Of a stretch of DNA of 64,000 nucleotides, positions 15,201 to 25,429 are shown piece by piece (position 1 is the first letter of the stretch; each line of letters begins with the position of its first letter). The translations under genes were made by a program, and so were the position numbers. Origin of the DNA: Arenicola marina (lineage: Eukaryota; Annelida; Polychaeta; Arenicolidae); assembly GCA_964019135.1 (NCBI GenBank), contig OZ025249.1:19431088-19495087 (forward strand). The letters are read 5' to 3'. The notes under the pieces are model-generated. The model was not told the origin of the DNA. It was given only the letters and a program-made list of their open reading frames with translations, and did not search any database.

Positions 15201-18200
15201 CTATCTATCAGCAGTTTAGCATCAGTCACTATCTATCAGCAGTCTAGCATCAGTCACTATCTATCAGCAGTCTAGCACCAGTCACTATCTATCAGCAGTC
15301 TAGCATCAGTCACTATCTATCAGCAGTCTAGCATCAGTCACTATCTATTAGCAGTCTAGCATCAGTTACTATCTATCAGCAGTCTAGCATCAGTTACTAT
15401 CTGTCAGCAGTTTAGCATCAGTCACTATCTATCAGCAGTCTAGCATCAGTCACTATCTATCAGCAGTCTAGCATCAGTCACTATCTATCAGCAGCCTATC
15501 AGCAGTCTATCATCAGTTACTATCTATCAGCAGTTTAGCATCAGTTACTATCTATCAGCAGTTTAGCATCAGTCACTATCTATCAGCAGTCTAGCATCAG
15601 TCACTATCTATCAGCAGTCTAGCATCAGTCACTATCTATCAGCAGTCTAGCATCAGTCACTATCTATCAGCAGTCTATCATCAGTTACTATCTATCAGCA
15701 GTCTATCATCAGTCACTATCTATCAGCAGTCTAGCACCAGTCACTATCTATCAGCAGTCTAGCATCAGTCACTATCTATCAGGAGTCTAGCACCAGTCAC
15801 TATCTATCAGCAGTCTAGCATCAGTCACTATCTATCAGCAGTCTAGCATCAGTCACTATCTATTAGCAGTCTAGCATCAGTTACTATCTATCAGCAGTCT
15901 AGCATCAGTTACTATCTATCAGCAGTTTAGCATCAGCCACTATCTATCAACAGTCTATCATCAGTCACCATCTATCAGCAGTCTAGCATCAGTCACTATC
16001 TATCAGCAGTCTAGCATCAGTCACTATCTATCAGCAGTCTAGCATCAGTCACTATCTATCAGCAGTCTAGCATCAGTCACTATCTATCAGCAGTCTAGCA
16101 CCAGTCACTATCTATCAGCAGTCTATCATCAGTTACTATCTATCAGCAGTCTATCATCAGTTACTATCTATCAGCAGTCTAGCATCAGTCACTATCTATC
16201 AGCAGTCTAGCATCAGTCACTATCTATCAGCAGTCTAGCATCAGTCACTATCTATCAGCAGTCTAGCATCAGTCACTATCTATCAGCAGTCTAGCATCAG
16301 TCACTATCTCAGCAGTCTAGCATCATTCACTATCTATCAGCAGTCTAGCACCAGTCACTATCTATCAGCAGTCTATCATCAGTTACTATCTATCAGCAGT
16401 CTAGCATCAGTTACTATCTATCAGCAGTCTAGCATCAGTCACTATCTATCAGCAGTCTATCATCAGTCACTATCTATCAGCAGTCTGGCATCAGTCACTA
16501 TCTATCAGCAGTCTAGCATCAGTCACTATCTATCAGCAGTCTAGCATCAGTCACTATCTATCAGCAGTCTAGCATCAGTCACTATCTATCAGCAGTCTAG
16601 CATCAGTCACTATCTATCAGCAGTCTAGCATCAGTCACTATCTATCAGCAGTCTAGCACCAGTCACTATCTATCAGCAGTCTATCATCAGTCACTATCTA
16701 TCAGCAGTCTATCATCAGTCACTATCTATCAGCAGTCTAGCATCAGTTACTATCTATTAGCAGTCTAGCATCAGTCACTATCTATCAGCAGTCTAGCATC
16801 AGTTACTATCTATCAGCAGCCTAGCACCAGTCACTATCTATCAGCAGTCTAGCATCAGTCACTATCTATCAGCAGTCTATCAGCAGTCTAGCATCAGTCA
16901 CTATCTATCAGCAGTCTATCATCAGTTACTATCTATCAGCAGTCTAGCATCAGTCACTATCTATCAGCAGTCTAGCATCAGTCACTATCTATCAGCAGTC
17001 TAGCATCAGTTACTATCTATCAGCAGTCTAGCATCAGTTACTATCTATCAGCAGTCTAGCATCAGTTACTATCTATCAGCAGTCTATCATCAGTTACTAT
17101 CTATCAGCAGTTTAGCATCAGTCACTATCTATCAGCAGTCTAGCATCAGTCACTATCTATCAGCAGTCTAGCATCAGTTACTATCTATCAGCAGTCTATC
17201 ATCAGTTACTATCTATCAGCAGTCTAGCATCAGTCACTATCTATCAGCAGTCTAGCACCAGTCACTATCTATCAGCAGTCTAGCATCAGTCACTATCTAT
17301 CAGCAGTCTAGCATCAGTCACTATCTATCAGCAGTCTATCATCAGTTACTATCTATCAGCAGTCTATCATCAGTCACTATCTATCAGCAGTCTAGCACCA
17401 GTCACTATCTATCAGCAGTCTAGCATCAGTCACTATCTATCAGCAGTCTAGCACCAGTCACTATCTATCAGCAGTCTAGCATCAGTCACTATCTATCAGC
17501 AGTCTAGCATCAGTCACTATCTATTAGCAGTCTAGCATCAGTTACTATCTATCAGCAGTCTAGCATCAGTTACTATCTATCAGCAGTTTAGCATCAGTCA
17601 CTATCTATCAACAGTCTATCATCAGTCACTATCTATCAGCAGTCTAGCATCAGTCACTATCTATCAGCAGTCTAGCATCAGTCACTATCTATCAGCAGTC
17701 TAGCATCAGTCACTATCTATCAGCAGTCTAGCATCAGTCACTATCTATCAGCAGTCTATCATCAGTTACTATCTATCAGCAGTCTAGCATCAGGTACTAT
17801 CTATCAGCAGTCTAGCATCAGTCACTATCTATCAGCAGTCTAGCATCAGTCACTATCTATCAGCAGTCTAGCATCAGTCACTATCTATCAGCAGTCTAGC
17901 ATCAGTCACTATCTATCAGCAGTCTAGCACCAGTCACTATCTATCAGCAGTCTATCATCAGTCACTATCTATCAGCAGTCTATCATCAGTCACTATCTAT
18001 CAGCAGTCTAGCATCAGTTACTATCTATTAGCAGTCTAGCATCAGTCACTATCTATCAGCAGTCTAGCATCAGTTACTATCTATCAGCAGCCTAGCACCA
18101 GTCACTATCTATCAGCAGTCTAGCATCAGTCACTATCTATCAGCAGTCTATCAGCAGTCTAGCATCAGTCACTATCTATCAGCAGTCTAGCATCAGTTAC

Positions 18201-21200
18201 TATCTATCAGCAGTCTATCATCAGTTACTATCTATCAGCAGTTTAGCATCAGTCACTATCTATCAGCAGTCTAGCATCAGTCACTATCTATTAGCAGTCT
18301 AGCATCAGTTACTATCTATCAGCAGTCTATCATCAGTTACTATCTATCAGCAGTCTAGCATCAGTTACTATCTATCAGCAGTCTAGCATCAGTCACTATC
18401 TATCAGCAGTCTATCATCAGTCACTATCTATCAGCAGTCTAGCACCAGTCACTATCTATCAGCAGTCTAGCACCAGTCACTATCTATCAGCAGTCTAGCA
18501 TCAGTCACTATCTATCAGCAGTCTATCATCAGTTACTATCTATCAGCAGTCTATCATCAGTCACTATCTATCAGCAGTTTAGCATCAGTCACTATCTATC
18601 AGCAGTTTAGCATCAGTCACTATCTATCAGCAGTCTAGCATCAGTTACTATCTATCAGCAGCCTAGCACCAGTCACTATCTATCAGCAGTCTAGCATCAG
18701 TCACTATCTATCAGCAGTCTAGCATCAGTCACTATCTATTAGCAGTCTAGCATCAGTTACTATCTATCAGCAGTCTATCATCAATTACTATCTATCAGCA
18801 GTTTAGCATCAGTCACTATCTATCAGCAGTCTAGCATCAGTCACTATCTATCAGCAGTCTAGCACCAGTCACTATCTATCAGCAGTCTAGCATCAGTCAC
18901 TATCTATTAGCAGTCTAGCATCAGTTACTATCTATCAGCAGTCTAGCATCAGTCACTATCTATCAGCAGTCTAGCATCAGTCACTATCTATCAGCAGTCT
19001 AGCATCAGTTACTATCTATCAGCAGTCTAGCATCAGTTACTATCTATCAGCAGTCTATCATCAGTTACTACCTATCAGCAGTCTAGCATCAGTCACTATC
19101 TATCAGCAGTCTAGCATCAGTTACTATCTATCAGCAGTCTAGCATCAGTCACTATCTATCAGCAGTCTAGCATCAGTTACTATCTATCAGCAGTCTAGCA
19201 TCAGTCACTATCTATCAGCAGTCTATCATCAGTCACTATCTATCAGCAGTCTAGCATCAGTCACTATCTATCAGCAGTCTAGCATCAGTCACTATCTATC
19301 AGCAGTCTAGCATCAGTCACTATCTATCAGCAGTCTAGCATCAGTCACTATCTATCAGCAGTCTAGCATCAGTCACTATCTATCAGCAGTCTAGCATCAG
19401 TCACTATCTATCAGCAGTCTAGCACCAGTCACGATCTATCAGCAGTCTATCATCAGTCACTATCTATCAGCAGTCTATCATGAGTCACTATAGATCATCA
19501 GTTACTATATATCATCAGTTACTATATATCGTCAGTTACTATAGATCATCAGTTACTATATATCATCAGTTACTATAGATCATCAGTTACTATAGATCAT
19601 CAGTTACTATCTATTAGCAGTCACTATAGATCATCAGTTACTATAGATCATCAGTTACTATATATCATCAGTTACTATAGATCATCAGTTACTATCTGCC
19701 GCACCCCTCCCCCCCCCTCCCCCTCCCCCTCCCCTATCCTCCATCTCTGCGCCACCGATTGATTGATGGCGCCTCACTTGGTGGATGAGGTTGTGTTATT
19801 GGTTGCGCTGCAGCCGGCCAGGCGAATGTGAGAATCACTACAAGTGATTTATGTGGGATCACACCTGATGCATGATTCATATCGCTAAGTCTACACGACA
19901 AAGTGCATGGTTTTATTGCATGTGTAGCTTTAAGAATTGCTTTCAGTGCAAACAAATACTGATGAATAAGAATTTTGCTCCTAAAAAGTTAACAAACTAT
20001 AATTTTTTACTGCCTCAAATATTGACAATTACATTCTACCATCTATCCATAAAGAAATTTGGTCTTGTGTACCTGTTTAAAGCAGCTCTGGATCCTCACA
20101 TGACCACTTTAGCCATGTTGGTTGGCTTACTAATTACTTGCTTCTTGGGTTCGGTGATTACGCATATTTGGGTATATAGGTATGGTTGCCGACTTGATTA
20201 TTTTTCGTGAAAGCAAATTTAATCATGTGATTAGTCTTATTTTGTCAGGAAGTAATGGAACTAAGGCTTGTATGTACTATTGTGACCCCTTGTGTCTCTG
20301 GGAACTTAGTCTATGACATGATATTTGTGTCTGGTAGGTGACATGCTCCACTCGTGCTTGGTACTACTCACTGCTTGGTACTACCCAACAAGCCAGGACC
20401 GCTATCAACCCTGTTGTTATCCTCGTCTGGGTTTCTTGGTTACGAATTCTCTGTCTGTCGCAATTTTCAGGTTGAAGATGTCTACCACAAGTTCCAAGTT
20501 CTGGATAAACTCAAGGCGAATAACTGGCTGCTTGAAAAATCCTCCGTTCCCAAGAAGAGATTGTTAAAGGTATGTAGTCATCCAATGTGACTGTACATAT
20601 ACATCTGTTATCATAACCACGTTGAAAGCTCCGCATGGCAGCAGATGCCTCTGTTAATTCATAACAACGTTATTGGATTTTGAACATCCCGGTATTTATA
20701 AGTGGTATTACCGTATAGAATCTCTTTTGGGCGTCTGCGTCTCATTATTTATAGATTTGTAAGAACGTCTGCCCATTGAGTGAGTGAGTTTATTGAGCAT
20801 TCAAGGCCATCAGGCCCACAATGCATATAACCATAACAGTAATTAAACGTCAAACATGTGCAATTTATCGTTGATTGACATTGTTTTAGTATGAGATGAA
20901 CGATGTGAGCAGTGAGATACTGACTAGGGGCGGGTTACTTATTTTGAAGACCTCGATTTACCATCGTTCTAGAACAGGATTTGCTATTAATCCAAGTGGC
21001 GTAAAGTAACATATACAGGAGAAATTCTAATGTTACCTGCAGAAGAAGCCCGCGGCAGTAAAGGCCACCGCCAAGCCAGTCGCCAAACCGGCCGCCAAGT
21101 CCAAATTCGCCGGATTCCGGGCGCGCATGATGGCTCAGACGGTGGCTCCGGGCGGTGCCCTCAACCAATGTTCGATGAGACAGGGGGCGCCCTCCAGTCC

Positions 21201-24200
21201 CGCCCTGGTGCACCGACACGCCCCCGTAGCGGTCACCCCCGGAATCCTCGTGTCCAGCGCTTCAGACGTGGAGCCGCATGCCTCCATGGAAACCGTGGAG
21301 TCTCTGCCCGCCACGCTCACCGACGCCGCCATAGTGACAGAGACCAAGACCTTCGATGCTGGGTTTTTCCGCGTCAGCAGCCCGGTGCGGGCTGTGGAAT
21401 ACCACTGTGAAGGTAGGGAGACCCCGGGGACAGGTCTGGGGTGTGGGGACAGGGGCAGGGATCATGAGTATTGGGGGCAGGGGTAGGGATCATGGGTATT
21501 GGGGGCAGGGGCAGGGACCATGGGTATTGGAAGCAGGGGCAGGGATCATAGGTATTGGGGGCAGGAGCAGGGATCATGGGTATTGGGGACAGGGGCAGGG
21601 GCAGGAATCACGGGGCCAGGAACTCAAGAGCCTCACAGTGGTGGGGTGCTGAACCAAGGAAAAGGGCTGTTTAGTCATAACATCATTCTTCTTTGAGGGA
21701 ATACTTCATTAGTAAGCATCCGTTTGCCGAGAATTCGCGGGTTCCCATCTCGCTCGGTGTCAGAACTCTTTTTTTTTGGTCGATGCTCTGTATCACATGG
21801 TAAAATAATTCAACAATGACCTGTACTCTTGCTTCCTTTCCAGCGGGTACGCCGTCCAAATCCAGGTTGTCTGGGAGTCCCGCCCTGGCCAGTCCCGCCC
21901 TGGCCAGTCCCGCCCTGGCCAGTCCCGCCCTGGTCAGTCCCAGGCTGACCAGCGGACAGCCTCTGGTAAAGTCGGTCCTACAGAGGGCCGCCAGGAAGTC
22001 GATGGGGGTCGACCTGGGCGGCCAGCCCGGCCAGCATCTGGGGTGTAGCCCCCGCCTGAGGGTTCCTAGCGGCCTCCTGGCCTGCCCCGCCCCCCAGGAG
22101 GTGCTGCCTGTCTACCCCGCCCTGACCCCGGGGACCCCGGCGACCCCGCGGTCCGAGTCTGTGGCGGCTAGGACCAGGAGGCGAACGGGCAGTCTGAGCG
22201 CGCCGCTCAGCCACGCGCTACAGGTCAGCGTCATTACCCCGCACTCCTCATGCATTCAAACTGCCCACCGGGGGAGGGGGGGGGGCGCCTCGATAGCTCA
22301 GTGGGTTAGCGCGCTCGCATTGAGCGCTCTGGCCACCTCAGAGCCTGGCGGCACGTGGATCAGTGATTTGAGCCCCGCTGTGGTCATGTCTTCTCGCAAA
22401 GAGTAGGGGGTTCCCCCGGGGACATGGCTCCTCTCTTCCCTTGCTTCTCCTATTGACGCGATTTTACGAGAATTGGTTAAAGCGTCCTGCATATACATCC
22501 AACCAATCTACTGTTATTGCATTGAAACCTTGCAATTCAAAATAAAGAGTTTCAAAAACTCCTTGCATAAAGTTCCATCTAGGTTACCGTCCGATGGGGA
22601 TGAGGATAAGGAAATGTTGACGTCATATTATAAACTGTATATATTTATAACGGCCGCGGACTTTTTCAGCGCTGCCTGACGCCCGCTCGCCGTGAGACAC
22701 CGGCGGTGATTGCCAAGGCATCCCAACCCAGTCTGTTCACCCCTGAGCAGCTGGACGCCAGCCCCACCCTCCGGGGCTCCAGTCTCCGCCGAAGCAGACG
22801 GTGAGCGGTTTTGGCGTGTTCCACTTGAAGCTCAGCGCCTGCCTTGGTTGGAGGGGTCACCCCTTGGTCTAGCAAGTAGCGCATCTGGCTGTAGCCGAGT
22901 GGCATCTGCTGAGCCTACCCTGGCGCTCCGGTGCGGGGTTCGAGCTGCACTTGTGGAAATGTTTGTGCAGGATGAAGATCCAATTGTCTTTCTTGGCAAA
23001 GCGTAGGGGCCACCCTCCTCACGGAGACATCGCTCGCACCTTGACCCTTCCCATTTTCACGATATGCCCGATAGAGGTTCAGGCGACTTATTTAAGCGAA
23101 CCAACCTAGATTGGATGCGTCTACCCGACCTCAAGTCTCACATTTACACCCGGTGGAGAGGAGTGTTTGCACGTATTCCCAGGTCCATGAACCGTGACAA
23201 TACCATGCAATACTTACCCCCCTATCTCGTTCTACCCGTCATCCTCTCCGGTGAGGCCCTATGACGTCACATACTAGTCATTAAAATAAACATTTAGGAG
23301 TCTTTCAGTTTGCTAGCCAATCGCTGTTCGCATGAAGGATACTTCTTGCAAACACCTGGGATGCATTCCTCCTTTCCACTTGCAGTTTTAATCTTCTATC
23401 GATGACCGTTTAAAAGTTACATATATGCTGTCTTTGCAGAAAGTCCGTGAAGACCTGTCCCGTTGAATCGGCTGACGTCACTGAGAAGAGTTGTGACGTG
23501 GACTCTCGGGTTGGCGCCGATGCCTTCTCCAAACTCCTGTCTGCCACGACCACCACCGGTTGGTACCCATGATCTTTGTCAACCTGTACATACGGGTGGC
23601 CTTGTCCGACTGAAGGTACCTCGGGGCTTAGTGGTCATCGCCTGGATGCCCCTGCCCCCTGGGAGGCAGTATCTGTCGCCACATCGCATGCCTTCTGACA
23701 AGAAGCCTTGCGCAACATATTTATCACCAGAAACATTGTAATATTTAAAATACGGTATCTTAATCACGTTGATGTCAACCCTTTAAGTGGTAAGGATGCG
23801 CGTTCTTTGAATCACAATCTTCTGTACGATTAGTCCAGCAAAACATCCATGTTGAAAGCTGATCGCGTTTATTGTGTTATATTTAGATATATAAAATGAG
23901 AATTGTTTCGCCTTATCAGCGATGGAGATGCGACATTATTGGATCACGTGATGTTAACAACAGGTGGCGCTACTCCAGAGAGAGTGGAACTTAAGGAGAA
24001 CTTGTTCACGCCGACCCCGAGCAGCCAGCGCCGCAAGCGAGCCAACCCCTTCACCCCGCTCAGCACGTGCTCCCCGTCCAAGAACGCCTGTCTCGACACC
24101 GACTCCGTGGGGGGTCTCAAGCTGGTGAGTGCCGCCAGCGTGGTCTGGTCTCAGGCCCACCCAGGGGGGTCTCAAGCTGGTGAGTGCCGCCAGCGTGGTC

Positions 24201-25429
24201 TAGTCTCAGGCCCACCCAGGGGGGTCTCAAGCTGGTGAGTGCCGCCAGCGTGGTCTAGTCTCAGGCCCACCCAGGGGGGTCTCAAGCTGGTGAGTGCCGC
24301 CAGCGTGGTCTAGTCTCAGGCCCACCCAGGGGGGTCTCAAGCTGGTAAGTGCCGCCAGCGTGGTCTAGTCTCAGGCCCACCCAGGGGGGTCGCAAGCTGG
24401 TGAGTGCCGCCAGCGTGGTCTAGTCTCAGGCCCACCCAGGGGGGTCGTAAGCTGGTGAGTGCCGCCAGCGTGGTCTAGTCTCAGGCCCACCCAGGGGGGT
24501 CGCAAGCTGGTGAGTGCCGCCAGCGTGGTCTAGTCTCAGGCCCACCCAGGGGGGTCTCAAGCTGGTGAGTGCCGCCAGCGTGGTCTAGTCTCAGGCCCGC
24601 CCAGGGAGGGGGTCTCAAGCTGGTGAGTGCCGCCAGCGTGGTCTAGTCTCAGGCCCACCCAGGGGGGTCTCAAGCTGGTGAGTGCCGCCAGCGTGGTCTA
24701 GTCTCAGGCCCACCCAGGGGGGTCGCAAGCTGGTGAGTGCCGCCAGCGTGGTCTAGTCTCAGGCCCACCCAGGGGGGTCGCAAGCTGGTGAGTGCCGCCA
24801 GCGTGGTCTAGTCTCAGGCCCGCCCAGGGGGGGGGGGGTCTCAAGCTGGTGAGTGCCGCCAGCGTGGTCTAGTCTCAGGCCCACCCAGGGGGGTCTCAAG
24901 CTGGTGAGTGCCGCCAGCGTGGTCTAGTCTCAGGCCCGTCCAGGGGGGTCTAAAGCTAGTGAGTGTGAATGTCTGGCCTTATTTATTTACTCCAAAGTAA
25001 AAGAGTAGTCAGACCGTAACAGTTATTCAACAGGCGCCCGGGCAACACTTTCATAACTGGGTGGGAGTTGTTTCATTGATTGATCAATATGATTTAACCC
25101 TATAGTAAAAGTGTGATTTGTTCAATTTTGGCCCGCTTGATGACCATAAATTAAGGGTATCTGTTAACTTAGAGATATGTTGACGTCTCATTGTATACAG
25201 TAATTATGCACAGCGTACTCCAGGGTTGATGGTATGGTCGCCGGTTGGCTTTGGTGAGCGTCAGAGGTATCAGCGACATTGTGTGACCCCCCCCCCCCCC
25301 CCTAACCGCCTCATCACTCTGCCCCTCCTCTCTCTCCAGGACGACAGTCTGCTGTTAACGCCACCCAAGCATATGAAGACCTCTGTGGATGTACCGCTAG
25401 ACGACCTCATCTGCTTCTCGCCGGCATAG
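154..25429 (+). CDS. DLGAP5: DLGAP5/HURP-like protein (GKAP family), 13 exons, 5' end outside window
   Basis: Spliced gene assembled from 13 exons whose phases all agree: 154-242, 450-1662, 2046-2116, 2420-2539, 2837-3292, 3975-4141, 20471-20569, 21043-21412, 21844-22223, 22670-22800, 23440-23558, 23979-24124 and 25340-25429. They give 1,149 codons and a TAG stop. Diagnostic matches to DLGAP5/HURP as I recall the human protein are IPYFR followed by a short acidic linker, [26 protein letters not shown] joined by splicing to [20 protein letters not shown], and a C-terminal LICFSP. Family members bundle kinetochore microtubules in mitosis and are importin/Ran and Aurora A targets; that role is inferred from family only. 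The N-terminal half is low complexity and carries a 20-copy 11-residue repeat. The first visible exon starts mid-codon after an AG, so upstream exons lie left of the window. Family assignment is firm; the exact paralogue (DLGAP5 rather than DLGAP1-4) rests on the FFRVxSPV and LIxFSP motifs. Confidence 0.87.
450..1662 (+). CDS. DLGAP5: DLGAP5-like exon with coding VNTR
   Basis: The acceptor is TTTAAGTAG and the donor GTCAGT. It encodes about 404 residues with no stop: an acidic start ([13 protein letters not shown]), about 20 copies of an 11-residue repeat of the type [11 protein letters not shown], three copies of a 13-residue Gly/Ser repeat ([13 protein letters not shown], about 1370-1490), and a basic Ser-rich end ([15 protein letters not shown]). 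The opposite strand is also open but has no splice or family support. The end phase (GG+T) fits the next exon. Confidence 0.75.
527..1190 (+). repeat. Coding minisatellite, 33-base unit, about 20 copies
   Basis: In-frame 33-base units encode [11 protein letters not shown] with few substitutions (A to D or G at one position, D to G at the last). Several differences between units are silent, such as CTG/CTA and GAT/GAC. The length is a multiple of three throughout, as expected if the array is translated. Confidence 0.95.
2046..2116 (+). CDS. DLGAP5: DLGAP5-like exon
   Basis: The acceptor is GCATTTTCAG and the donor GTAGGT. The open frame reads [20 protein letters not shown] and is strongly basic. 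Both ends are in phase with the flanking exons when it is joined directly to 2420 (G+AT gives Asp). Confidence 0.65.
2420..2539 (+). CDS. DLGAP5: DLGAP5-like exon
   Basis: The acceptor is TGTGTCTCCAG and the donor GTAAGT. It encodes an acidic segment containing [17 protein letters not shown] followed by a Ser/Gly run. It begins and ends with split codons that match its neighbours. Confidence 0.7.
2837..3292 (+). CDS. DLGAP5: DLGAP5-like exon, start of GKAP homology
   Basis: The acceptor is TTTGTCTTCAG and the donor GTACGT. It encodes an acidic Ser/Glu-rich stretch that ends in [19 protein letters not shown]. This corresponds to the VPYFRNIL segment that opens the conserved half of human HURP. 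The donor leaves one base that is completed by the exon at 3975. Confidence 0.82.
3831..4011 (+). repeat. Tandem duplication of an intron/exon border (3' splice site)
   Basis: Two roughly 90-base copies (3831-3920 and 3923-4011) each contain the pyrimidine tract, the CCCAG acceptor and the first 36-37 exon bases encoding VRTTVGQA. Only the downstream copy continues into the GKAP exon. The upstream copy runs into an in-frame TAG soon after its exon-like part. Confidence 0.9.
3975..4141 (+). CDS. DLGAP5: DLGAP5-like exon, core GKAP motif
   Basis: A long pyrimidine tract precedes the CCAG acceptor at 3973-3974, and the exon ends with CAG|GTGAAC. It encodes [20 protein letters not shown] and then [17 protein letters not shown]. 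This is the most conserved block of the GKAP family. The GFWDMV motif is interrupted by the next intron exactly before VEDVYHKF. Confidence 0.93.
4150..19695. repeat. 15.5 kb intronic satellite, 28-base unit, about 550 copies
   Basis: The array starts eight bases after the splice donor at 4142. The unit is close to CAGTCACTATCTATCAGCAG plus TCTAGCAT, with common variants (CAGTTACT, CTATTAGC, TCTATCAT, CCTAGCAC). There is higher-order structure. A block of about 2.7 kb near 5690-8390 recurs exactly 6,060 bases later, and part of it also recurs 2,694 bases later. A block near 14640-15300 recurs 3,587 bases later. The last 215 bases (19480-19695) decay into an 18-base unit built from ATCATCAGTTACTATA. 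No open frame of note is present. Confidence 0.97.
19696..20470 (+). other. Single-copy end of the large intron
   Basis: A C-rich low-complexity run (about 19699-19734) is followed by AT-rich unique sequence with no gene signal. It ends in the acceptor ATTTTCAG at 20463-20470. Short open frames here have no splice or family support. Confidence 0.7.
20471..20569 (+). CDS. DLGAP5: DLGAP5-like exon, second half of GKAP motif
   Basis: The exon is exactly 33 codons, from acceptor TTTTCAG to donor GTATGT. It begins [14 protein letters not shown] and contains NNWLLEKS. It corresponds to IEDVIHKFNNLIKLEESGW of human HURP and directly continues the FWDMVYLQ exon more than 16 kb upstream. Confidence 0.93.
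20570..21042 (+). other. Intron without recognised elements
   Basis: This is unique AT-rich sequence. A GAGTGAGTGAGTTTATTGAG segment near 20778 resembles the edge of a dispersed repeat, but I cannot assign it. The acceptor is TTACCTGCAG. Confidence 0.5.
21043..21412 (+). CDS. DLGAP5: DLGAP5-like exon with FFRVSSPV motif
   Basis: The acceptor is ACCTGCAG and the donor GTAGGG. It encodes a Lys/Ala-rich basic start ([19 protein letters not shown]), then [11 protein letters not shown], and later [19 protein letters not shown]. Human HURP has [15 protein letters not shown] at the equivalent place, which supports DLGAP5 specifically. It ends with one base of a codon that is completed by the next exon. 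Confidence 0.92.
21447..21612. repeat. Short intronic minisatellite, 28-base unit, about 6 copies
   Basis: G-rich units of the type CAGGGATCATGGGTATTGGG plus GGCAGGGG begin about 35 bases after the splice donor at 21413. Confidence 0.9.
21844..22223 (+). CDS. DLGAP5: DLGAP5-like exon with SPALA repeat
   Basis: The acceptor is TTCCTTTCCAG and the donor GTCAGC. It reads [20 protein letters not shown] and then further SPALA copies (15-base unit), [17 protein letters not shown], and a basic end with [18 protein letters not shown]. It is open throughout and in phase with its neighbours. The family's tail is poorly conserved, so there are no direct motif matches. Confidence 0.75.
22286..22508 (+). 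mobile_element. tRNA-derived SINE
   Basis: A tRNA-like head with A box TAGCTCAGTGGGTTAG is followed by a body containing CGCAAAGAGTAGGGGGTT and GGGGACATGGCTCC and a tail with TTAAAGCGTCCTG. The same head, body and tail occur at 35239 and, inverted, at 60034. It lies in the intron just after the exon ending 22223. Confidence 0.88.
22670..22800 (+). CDS. DLGAP5: DLGAP5-like exon
   Basis: The acceptor is CTTTTTCAG and the donor GTGAGC. It encodes [20 protein letters not shown] and then [18 protein letters not shown]. It is in phase on both sides. SPxK/TP-like Pro-directed sites are plausible but not tested. Confidence 0.75.
22861..23062 (+). mobile_element. Diverged SINE sharing the body of the other SINEs
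   Basis: A tRNA-like head with TAGCGCATCTGGCTGTAGCC and a B-box-like GGTTCGAGCTG differs from the head at 22286. Downstream, GGCAAAGCGTAGGGGCCACC and CACGGAGACAT match the body of the other three SINEs. Borders are approximate. Confidence 0.5.
23440..23558 (+). CDS. DLGAP5: DLGAP5-like exon
   Basis: The acceptor is TGTCTTTGCAG. The frame reads [20 protein letters not shown] and then [11 protein letters not shown]. The donor is GTTGGT, which is weak, but its phase (one base left) is the one needed by the next exon. An alternative donor four bases on would break the phase. Confidence 0.65.
23979..24124 (+). CDS. DLGAP5: DLGAP5-like exon whose 3' end is repeated in tandem
   Basis: It encodes [20 protein letters not shown] and then [15 protein letters not shown], ending GGLKL before GTGAGT. 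An alternative acceptor 15 bases upstream (start 23964) keeps the same phase. The last bases of the exon and the donor are the founder unit of the array that follows. Confidence 0.72.
24109..24966. repeat. Splice-donor minisatellite, 55-base unit, about 15 copies
   Basis: Each unit contains the exon end GGTCTCAAGCTG, the donor GTGAGT (one copy GTAAGT), then CCGCCAGCGTGGTCTAGTCT and CAGGCCCACCCAGGGG. The first copy is the true exon border at 24124/24125. The last copy is degenerate (GCTAGTGAGTG). Confidence 0.95.
25340..25429 (+). CDS. DLGAP5: DLGAP5-like terminal exon and stop
   Basis: The acceptor TCTCTCTCCAG gives [18 protein letters not shown] and then [11 protein letters not shown], with TAG at 25427-25429. 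The C-terminal LIxFSP matches LITFSPL near the end of human HURP. It is joined in phase 0 to the preceding exon. Confidence 0.88.
   Translation, partial: DDSLLLTPPKHMKTSVDVPLDDLICFSPA

Noticed and set aside
4150-19695. CRISPR array
   Set aside because: Contiguous 28-base tandem units without unique spacers, in an animal intron.
22286-22370. Functional tRNA gene
   Set aside because: The tRNA-like head is diverged and is followed by a conserved SINE body found at three other sites.
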